6,734 nt of DNA, taken from an uncultured bacterium (lineage in GTDB: Bacteria; Bacillota; Clostridia; Lachnospirales; Lachnospiraceae). Shown here one piece after another: positions 1-4,569 of this stretch (the stretch's first letter is position 1; the number at the start of each line of letters is the position of its first letter). The DNA lies in NCBI GenBank assembly GCA_947071365.1, contig CAMTFT010000094.1:1-6734 (forward strand), given 5' to 3'. The translations under genes were made by a program, and so were the position numbers. A model generated the notes under the pieces. It was not told the origin of the DNA, did not search any database, and was given only the letters and a program-made list of their open reading frames with translations.

Positions 1-46
1 TACACCTATTAAGTCGTCGGCAGCGTCAGATGTGTATAAGAGACAG
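1..46 (+). other. Nextera Read 1 adapter with i5 index and P5 tail (not genomic)
   Basis: This is library-construction sequence. Positions 14-27 are TCGTCGGCAGCGTC and 28-46 are the 19-base Tn5 mosaic end AGATGTGTATAAGAGACAG, which together form the Nextera Read 1 adapter. Positions 1-5 (TACAC) match the 3' end of the P5 primer. Positions 6-13 (CTATTAAG) sit exactly where the 8-base i5 index belongs, and from memory this is index S518. Genomic sequence begins at 47. Any reading frame or motif touching 1-46 is an artefact. Confidence 0.98.
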
Positions 47-54
47 GAGTAATG

Positions 55-102
55 TAACTTACAAGAAGTTCGCTTGCTTGCAAAGGCGAACTTCGTAAGT
101 TA
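55..102 (+). repeat. 17-bp hairpin in the leader of the sulfur operon
   Basis: Bases 55-62 pair with 95-102 (TAACTTAC with GTAAGTTA) and 65-73 pair with 86-94 (GAAGTTCGC with GCGAACTTC). Only a two-base bulge (63-64) interrupts the stem, and a 12-base loop (74-85) closes it. No T-run follows on either strand, so it is not a standard intrinsic terminator. It ends 44 bases before the ribosome site of the first gene. It could be a leader RNA structure, a protein-binding palindrome, or the end of an upstream unit cut off by the contig edge. The pairing is seen directly; the function is unknown. Confidence 0.6.
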
Positions 103-130
103 ACGAACAGCCATGCTGTGAGTTAACTAC
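95..130 (+). repeat. second leader hairpin, overlapping and exclusive with the first
   Basis: GTTAAC at 99-104 pairs with GTTAAC at 122-127, extended by 95-97 with 128-130 across one bulged base (98). After a two-base mismatch, ACAG (107-110) pairs with CTGT (116-119) around a five-base loop. It reuses bases 95-102, which are the 3' arm of the preceding hairpin, so both cannot form in one RNA. Alternatively the two GTTAAC sites 23 bases apart may be a DNA operator. It does not cover the ribosome site at 146-155. Confidence 0.4.
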
Positions 131-161
131 GTGTAAAACAGTCACAAAGGAGAGGAAAATC

Positions 162-1799
162 ATGAAGGTATTAGTATTAGGTGGAGTAGCTGCCGGTACG
201 AAGGTTGCAGCAAAGCTGATGCGTGAGGACAGAAGCTGTGAAGTAACCATTCTCACAAAGGGCAAAGATATTTCCTATGCGGGATGCGGTCTTCCGTATT
301 ACGTAGGCGATGTGATTCATGAAAAGAGCCAGCTTATCGTAAATACACCGGAGAAATATGCGAGCCTGACGGGAGCAAAGGTTCTGACCGAGACAGAGGC
401 CATTGCAGTAAAGCCGGAGGAGCACAAGGTAGAGGCAAAGGATTTAAAGAGCGGCGAGGTGAAGGAGTATACGTATGACAAGCTCGTGATCGCCACGGGC
501 GCATCGCCCTTCATACCGCAGATTCCAGGTCTGGATCTGAAGAATGTTTTTGTAATGAGGACACCGGATGACGCCATTGCGCTGCGTGAAGCGGTAGAGA
601 CAGGGGAGATCAGGCGTGCTGTCGTTGCAGGCGGCGGCTTTATCGGTCTGGAAGTGGCGGAGAATCTGGCAGCAAAGGGAATCAGGGTCACTGTTATCGA
701 TTTTGCACCCCACGTACTTCCGAATTTCCTTGACCCGGAAATGTCTGAGTATGTAGAAAACAGAATGGCTGAGGAAGGCATCATGCCAATGACCGGCGTG
801 GCGCTGGAGGGTGTCATCGGTACGGAGAAGGTTGAGAAGGTGCAGACCAGCAAGCGCGCCATGAAGGCGGACGCGCTCGTACTGGCCATCGGCATTCGTC
901 CGAATACCGCATTCCTTGAGGGCTCAGGTATTGAGATGTTCAAGGGAACGATTCTGACAGACAAATATCTGAAGACGAACGTAGAAGATATTTATGCGGC
1001 AGGAGACTGTGCGATGGTGACGAACCGCGAGACAGGAAAACCGGCATGGTCTCCGATGGGCTCTACGGCGAATATTGCAGGCCGTATTCTCGCGAAGAAT
1101 CTGGCGGGCGCACAGGTCGAGTATCCGGGCGTACTTGGCACAGGTGTGGCAAAGCTTCCTGGCGGGATCAATACGGGACGTACCGGACTTACCGAGACGG
1201 CTGCGAAGGCAGAGGGGTATGATGTGGTTACTGTCATTGATGTAGTAGATGACAAAGCTCATTATTATCCGGGAGCAGGCTCTTTCATCATCAAGCTGAC
1301 GGCTGACAAGGCAAGCAGAAAGCTTCTGGGCGTACAGGTGCTGGGCACAGGTGCGGTTGACAAGGTGACGGATATTGGTGTGACAGCTATTTCTCTTGGG
1401 GCAACGGTTGACCAGCTTGCAGCTATGGATTTTGCGTATGCGCCGCCGTTCTCCACAGCGATCCATCCGTTTGCACAGAGCATCAATATCCTGATGAACA
1501 AGATGGACGGTACGATGGATTCCATTACACCGGTAGAATTTGCGGACGGTGCGGCAGAGGGCTATGAGATCATTGACTGTGCTCTGGCTCCGTCACTGGA
1601 GGGTAAGAGATACCTGTCACCGACGGATGTGAATGGAGAGGTGGAGGGCCTCGGAAAAGAGGATAAGCTTCTTCTTATCTGTGCAAAGGGAAAACGCGCG
1701 TATCTGACTCAGAATCGCCTGAAGTATTACGGCTACACGAATACAAAGGTGCTGGAGGGCGGCACGACTTTCACAGAGATCGATACTGATGAGGAATAA
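162..1799 (+). CDS. CoA-disulfide/persulfide reductase with C-terminal rhodanese domain (CoADR-Rhd)
   Basis: This 545-residue cytoplasmic flavoprotein belongs to the single-cysteine class of pyridine nucleotide-disulfide oxidoreductases. FAD binding is shown by GGVAAG at residues 7-12 and the AAGDC segment at 279-283. The redox cysteine is Cys42 in SYAGCGLPYY, the pattern of CoA-disulfide reductases and NADH oxidases. GGGFIGLE at 157-164 is the NAD(P)H site, and YAPPFS near 426-431 lies in the dimerisation domain. From about residue 455 a rhodanese domain follows, with the loop CAKGKR and its catalytic Cys507. The length fits known CoADR-rhodanese fusions, which reduce CoA disulfide, CoA persulfide or polysulfide with NAD(P)H. 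The start is supported by AAAGGAGAGG at 146-155, six bases before the ATG. The nearby sulfite reductase and YeiH genes point to persulfide or thiosulfate handling. A peroxide- or O2-linked role is possible, but the rhodanese domain makes it less likely. Confidence 0.93.
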   Translation: MKVLVLGGVAAGTKVAAKLMREDRSCEVTILTKGKDISYAGCGLPYYVGDVIHEKSQLIVNTPEKYASLTGAKVLTETEAIAVKPEEHKVEAKDLKSGEVKEYTYDKLVIATGASPFIPQIPGLDLKNVFVMRTPDDAIALREAVETGEIRRAVVAGGGFIGLEVAENLAAKGIRVTVIDFAPHVLPNFLDPEMSEYVENRMAEEGIMPMTGVALEGVIGTEKVEKVQTSKRAMKADALVLAIGIRPNTAFLEGSGIEMFKGTILTDKYLKTNVEDIYAAGDCAMVTNRETGKPAWSPMGSTANIAGRILAKNLAGAQVEYPGVLGTGVAKLPGGINTGRTGLTETAAKAEGYDVVTVIDVVDDKAHYYPGAGSFIIKLTADKASRKLLGVQVLGTGAVDKVTDIGVTAISLGATVDQLAAMDFAYAPPFSTAIHPFAQSINILMNKMDGTMDSITPVEFADGAAEGYEIIDCALAPSLEGKRYLSPTDVNGEVEGLGKEDKLLLICAKGKRAYLTQNRLKYYGYTNTKVLEGGTTFTEIDTDEE

Positions 1800-1841
1800 G
1801 AGATTTTCTTTAAAAAATACAACTTTAAGGAGGAAACACAA

Positions 1842-2795
1842 ATGGCAACATTAACTGTAAGCGCAGCCGATGAAAAAAGAGTAAAGGGAATGGGATTTCT
1901 GAGCAACAAGGGAACTGACAATTTTAATGCCCGTATCATCACGGTAAACGGCAAGATCACCGCAGCACAGCAGAGATGCATCGCGGATGCGGCGGAGAAG
2001 TTCGGAAACAGCGAGGTGGAGTTTACGACACGTCTTACCGTGGAAGTGCCGGGTATCCCGTACGACAAAATCGATGAATTCAGAGAGTTCATCGCAAAGG
2101 AAGGCCTTGTGACAGGAGGAACAGGTTCTCTTGTACGCCCTGTAGTATCATGTAAGGGAACAACATGCCAGTATGGCCTGCTGGATTCCTTCGCGCTTTC
2201 AGAGGAGATCCATCACAGATTTTACGAGGGATACCGTACCGTAAAGCTTCCACACAAATTTAAGATCGCAGTCGGCGGATGCCCGAATAACTGTGTAAAA
2301 CCGGATCTGAATGACCTGGGTATTATCGGTCAGTTGATCCCGCAGTTTGATGAAGATGAGTGCAACGGCTGTAAGAAGTGTTCTGTAGAGAAAGCCTGTC
2401 CGATGGGAGCCGCAAAGGTAGTTGACGGTATCCTTGAGATCGATAAGGATGTCTGCAACAACTGCGGGCGCTGCGTTGGCACCTGCCATTTCGATGCGCT
2501 GAGCGAAGGCAAATACGGTTACAAGATCTACATTGGCGGACGCTGGGGCAAGAAAATCGCACAGGGCCGTGCGCTGAATAAGGTATTTACAGATAAGGAA
2601 GAGGCTCTCAGTGTGATCGAGAAGGCGATCCTTCTGTTCCGTGAGCAGGGCAAGACCGGCGAGCGTTTCGCAAAGACCATTGAGCGTCTTGGATTTGAGA
2701 ATGTAGAGGCTCAGCTTCTGTCTGACGAGATCCTGGAGAGAAAGCAGCAGATCCTCGATGCAGAGCTTCATCTGGTGGGCGGAGCCACCTGCTGA
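1842..2795 (+). CDS. small siroheme sulfite reductase-like protein with 2x[4Fe-4S] ferredoxin domain
   Basis: This 317-residue protein resembles AsrC and the stand-alone small sulfite reductases. The N-terminal ferredoxin-like half domain (about 10-75) carries EFTTRLTVEVPGI. The siroheme-[4Fe-4S] ligands follow the nitrite/sulfite reductase pattern: Cys104 and Cys109 in CKGTTCQYG, then Cys147 and Cys151 in GGCPNNCVKPDLNDLGI. Inserted after these is a two-cluster ferredoxin: Cys174, 177, 180 and 186, then Cys205, 208, 211 and 215. The first set has five residues before its last Cys instead of the usual three. It probably reduces sulfite to sulfide in the cytoplasm by six electrons. No asrA or asrB electron-transfer partner is visible here. 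It starts 42 bases after the flavoprotein gene with AAGGAGG at 1827-1833, so co-transcription is very likely. Nitrite as substrate cannot be excluded. Confidence 0.9.
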   Translation: MATLTVSAADEKRVKGMGFLSNKGTDNFNARIITVNGKITAAQQRCIADAAEKFGNSEVEFTTRLTVEVPGIPYDKIDEFREFIAKEGLVTGGTGSLVRPVVSCKGTTCQYGLLDSFALSEEIHHRFYEGYRTVKLPHKFKIAVGGCPNNCVKPDLNDLGIIGQLIPQFDEDECNGCKKCSVEKACPMGAAKVVDGILEIDKDVCNNCGRCVGTCHFDALSEGKYGYKIYIGGRWGKKIAQGRALNKVFTDKEEALSVIEKAILLFREQGKTGERFAKTIERLGFENVEAQLLSDEILERKQQILDAELHLVGGATC

Positions 2796-2802
2796 TTTAT
2801 TC

Positions 2803-2875
2803 CCGCGAGCAACGAGCCAAGTAGCCATGCTAAGTGCCCTTTGGGTATGCATGGATATTTGGCGACTGCCGCGAG
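2803..2875 (+). repeat. long hairpin flanked by CCGCGAG direct repeats
   Basis: Bases 2816-2830 pair with 2849-2863 over 15 positions, with one G-A mismatch (2824/2855) and one G-U wobble (2821/2858). The arms include GCCAA/TTGGC and CCATGC/GCATGG. Inside, CCC (2837-2839) can pair with GGG (2843-2845) around TTT. The hairpin is bracketed by exact CCGCGAG copies at 2803-2809 and 2869-2875. No T-run follows immediately (GTCTTTGATTTTC begins at 2876), so termination would be partial at best. The form suggests a dispersed intergenic repeat or a structured RNA between the sulfite reductase and yeiH. Confidence 0.55.
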
Positions 2876-2919
2876 GTCTTTGATTTTCAATAGAAGAAAG
2901 ACTTACCTGTAGAAGAGTC

Positions 2920-2948
2920 CCGGCAGCATGATGCGGAGATGGTGCCGG
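2920..2948 (+). promoter_or_regulatory. small hairpin just upstream of the yeiH ribosome site
   Basis: CCGGCA (2920-2925) pairs perfectly with TGCCGG (2943-2948) around a 17-base loop. It ends about eight bases before the poor purine-rich ribosome site of yeiH (near 2956-2961). It may tune translation or mark an RNA processing point that allows separate expression of the transporter. It is a short stem and could be chance. Confidence 0.3.
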
Positions 2949-2967
2949 ATGAGAAAGAGAGAATAAT

Positions 2968-4032
2968 ATGAATTCATCAACAAAGAAATACGGCGCAATC
3001 GGTCTCTGCCTCGTAATCGGCTTTCTTGCAACCCAGTCCACAGCTTTGCAGGACAGCGTGTTTGGCAGAACCGTGATCGGCGGTCCGATGGTGGCGCTGC
3101 TGGTATCGATGATCGCGTGCAACCTGATTCCGAAGCTTGACAAAGATTTCAAGGCAGGGACAACCTTCTCAAGTAAGAAATTCCTTAACTGGGGTATTAT
3201 TTTGACTGGTGCGACTTTGAGCTTTGCCGATATTATGGGAACCGGAGTAAAGGCTCTGCCGCTGATCCTTTTCAACATCGCCCTCTCCTTTACTATTGCG
3301 ATTCTTGTGGGAAAGAAGATCGGCGTTACAAAAAACACTTCCGTGCTGGTTGGAGGCGGAACGTGTATCTGCGGCGGTACGGCGATCGCAACGCTTTCCA
3401 GAATCATCAAGGCGGCGGAAGAAGAGATCGCGTTTGCCATGGCAGCTATTTTCCTGTTTGATACGCTGGCGGCATTTTCCTATCCGTATCTGGCAGGCGC
3501 TTTGCATCTGACGCAGAACCAGTTCGCGTTCCTCGGCGGTACGGCGATCAATGATACTTCTTCCGTTGCAGGCGCTCAGGCTACATATGTGGCTCTGAAT
3601 GGCCTCGGCGACTGGAGCGGTGCGTTGAATGTAAAGCTTGTGCGCACGACCATGCTCATATTCGTGGCGCTTGCGTGGACATTTATCATGGCGAAGCAGG
3701 CAAAAAATGAAGCGGCGGGCAGCCAGGATTCCATGCTAACGGTTGTGAGGAAGACCTTCCCGATGTTCATTCTTGGATTTGTCATCATGGCGGGCCTGAA
3801 TACCTTCGGCGTATTCAATTTTGCGGTGGGTTCTATGACTGCCGGGAAATTGCTGGGTAAGATCGCGAAGTTCCTGTTCGCTTCAGCCCTGGCAGGTGTC
3901 GGTTTCAAGATCAAGTTTAAGGATGTATTTTCAAAGGGCATCAAGCCAATCGCCCTGGGTGGTATTACATGGCTGTGCGTAGCCGCGTCTTCGATGATTT
4001 TCATTCATCTGTTTGCAGGGTACGTGGGATAG
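2968..4032 (+). CDS. yeiH: YeiH-family putative sulfite/sulfate exporter, inner-membrane protein
   Basis: This 354-residue membrane protein has the length of E. coli YeiH (about 350). About ten hydrophobic segments run through it, for example residues 8-27, 36-55, 96-116, 155-175, 227-243, 264-283 and 328-350. The family signatures are GTCICGGTAIAT at 131-142, GTAINDTSSVAGA at 191-203, KLVRTTML at 223-230 and the charged GFKIKFKD at 312-319. YeiH proteins (UPF0324) are annotated as putative sulfate exporters, and in enterobacteria the neighbouring regulator YeiE has been linked to sulfite tolerance. Behind a sulfite reductase gene, sulfite or another small sulfur oxyanion is the sensible substrate. 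The direction of transport is an inference. The ribosome site is weak (GAGAAAGAGAG before the ATG) compared with its neighbours. It lies 172 bases after the reductase and is probably in the same operon, but may be expressed at a different level. Confidence 0.9.
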   Translation: MNSSTKKYGAIGLCLVIGFLATQSTALQDSVFGRTVIGGPMVALLVSMIACNLIPKLDKDFKAGTTFSSKKFLNWGIILTGATLSFADIMGTGVKALPLILFNIALSFTIAILVGKKIGVTKNTSVLVGGGTCICGGTAIATLSRIIKAAEEEIAFAMAAIFLFDTLAAFSYPYLAGALHLTQNQFAFLGGTAINDTSSVAGAQATYVALNGLGDWSGALNVKLVRTTMLIFVALAWTFIMAKQAKNEAAGSQDSMLTVVRKTFPMFILGFVIMAGLNTFGVFNFAVGSMTAGKLLGKIAKFLFASALAGVGFKIKFKDVFSKGIKPIALGGITWLCVAASSMIFIHLFAGYVG

Positions 4033-4055
4033 ACGAAAGCATAAAGTATGCAGAA

Positions 4056-4110
4056 AAGGCTGTTGTGGATTTCATGCTGTACTTGGGCGGCGGGGATCTG
4101 CAGCAGCCTT
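4056..4110 (+). terminator. weak terminator-like stem after yeiH
   Basis: AAGGCTGTTG (4056-4065) pairs with CAGCAGCCTT (4101-4110) over ten positions with one G-U wobble, closing a 35-base loop. Only CTTACATT follows, so there is no real U-tract. It begins 24 bases after the yeiH stop codon. It may protect the 3' end of the message rather than terminate it. The rest of 4033-4131 shows no gene. Confidence 0.3.
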
Positions 4111-4144
4111 CTTACATTAAGAGTATTATACAATTAAGTCGATG

Positions 4145-4217
4145 GCGGCCTGGTTATAAATATCTCAGAGAAGGACCTATAGGGGTGTCCACTCTGAGAT
4201 ATTTATAACCAGGCCGC
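4145..4217 (+). repeat. perfect 26-bp inverted repeat, 21-base loop; possible terminator or miniature element
   Basis: The arm 4145-4170 (starts GCGGCCTGGTTATAAATATC) is the exact reverse complement of 4192-4217. The loop (4171-4191) contains a further GGAC/GTCC pair. CTTTAATTA follows, a poor U-tract, so termination of the upstream sulfur operon is possible but not textbook. Near-identical 13-base direct repeats flank it at 4132-4144 and 4221-4233 (11 of 13 match). The left copy abuts the arm and the right copy lies three bases outside it. That arrangement would also fit a small palindromic insertion with a decayed target duplication. Confidence 0.85.
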
Positions 4218-4233
4218 TTTAATTATGTCGAGG

Positions 4234-4262
4234 TTGACAGCGACTAACCAAAATGATACCAT
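4234..4262 (+). promoter_or_regulatory. feoAB promoter, sigma-A type
   Basis: A consensus -35 TTGACA lies at 4234-4239. After exactly 17 bases comes a -10 TACCAT at 4257-4262 (four of six consensus), preceded by TGA at 4254-4256, an extended -10 TGn element. Transcription would begin near 4269-4271, about 57 bases before the feoA ATG. It sits immediately after the right direct repeat that flanks the palindrome. Confidence 0.7.
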
Positions 4263-4289
4263 TATCACGGCTGATGATAAAAGTTATCA
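4254..4289 (+). promoter_or_regulatory. two Fur-like iron boxes
   Basis: TGATAAAAGTTATCA at 4275-4289 is a perfect six-base inverted repeat with a three-base centre. It matches 12 of the 14 fixed positions of the 7-1-7 Fur box TGATAAT-N-ATTATCA. A second, imperfect copy, TGATACCATTATCA at 4254-4267, has the same half-sites with a one-base shorter centre and covers the -10 hexamer. Binding of iron-loaded Fur at either site would block or stall RNA polymerase at the feoA promoter. No fur gene is in the window. Confidence 0.65.
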
Positions 4290-4326
4290 ATCAAGTAATT
4301 TCGTACTGATGGAGGAAAGTGGTAAA

Positions 4327-4569
4327 ATGACACTGGATAAGCTTCCGATAGGAAAAAAGGGAACGATTCTTGCAGTGAACGGGGAAGGCCCTCTGCGCTG
4401 CAGGCTTCTTGACATGGGACTGATTCCCGGAACCGGGATCATGGTGCGCAAGGTTGCGCCCATGGGAGACCCGATAGAGATCCATATCAGGGGATATGAG
4501 CTGACCATCCGTATTGAGGATGCGGAGAAAATTGAGGTAGAGCCGAATGGGCAGGAGGTAACGGTATGA
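4327..4569 (+). CDS. feoA: FeoA, small SH3-like partner of the ferrous iron transporter
   Basis: FeoA is a small cytoplasmic SH3-fold protein that supports FeoB-dependent Fe(II) uptake. Read from the ATG at 4327 it is 80 residues, the usual family size. The body shows the FeoA pattern: a LPIGKKGTI start, then RCRLLDMGLIPGTGI (about 25-39), and a C-terminal strand region ending IRIEDAEKIEV. An in-frame ATG at 4225 would add 34 residues. It lacks a ribosome site, and its extra codons run through the promoter and Fur-like boxes, so it is rejected. The chosen start has GGAGG at 4311-4315, 11 bases upstream, which is a slightly long spacing. The stop codon overlaps the feoB start as ATGA, so translation is probably coupled. 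Confidence 0.92.
   Translation: MTLDKLPIGKKGTILAVNGEGPLRCRLLDMGLIPGTGIMVRKVAPMGDPIEIHIRGYELTIRIEDAEKIEVEPNGQEVTV

Noticed and set aside
55..102. Intrinsic terminator of an upstream gene
   Set aside because: The stem is strong, but no T-run follows on either strand.
2199..3440. 413-residue open frame on the - strand
   Set aside because: It lies opposite the sulfite reductase and yeiH genes, which have clear family motifs. Its composition is that of an antisense shadow, and it crosses the structured intergenic gap.
4120..4134. TATAAT-like -10 on the - strand near the palindrome
   Set aside because: No matching -35 lies at 16-18 bases, and there is no - strand gene for it to drive.
3969..4208. 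79-residue + frame running from the end of yeiH into the palindrome
   Set aside because: It overlaps the yeiH 3' end in another frame, has no ribosome site, resembles no family I know, and its end is encoded by the inverted repeat arms.
4225..4326. N-terminal extension of FeoA by 34 residues from an upstream in-frame ATG
   Set aside because: These bases contain the promoter and the Fur-like boxes, the upstream ATG has no ribosome site, and 114 residues is long for FeoA. The ATG at 4327 with GGAGG gives the family length of 80.
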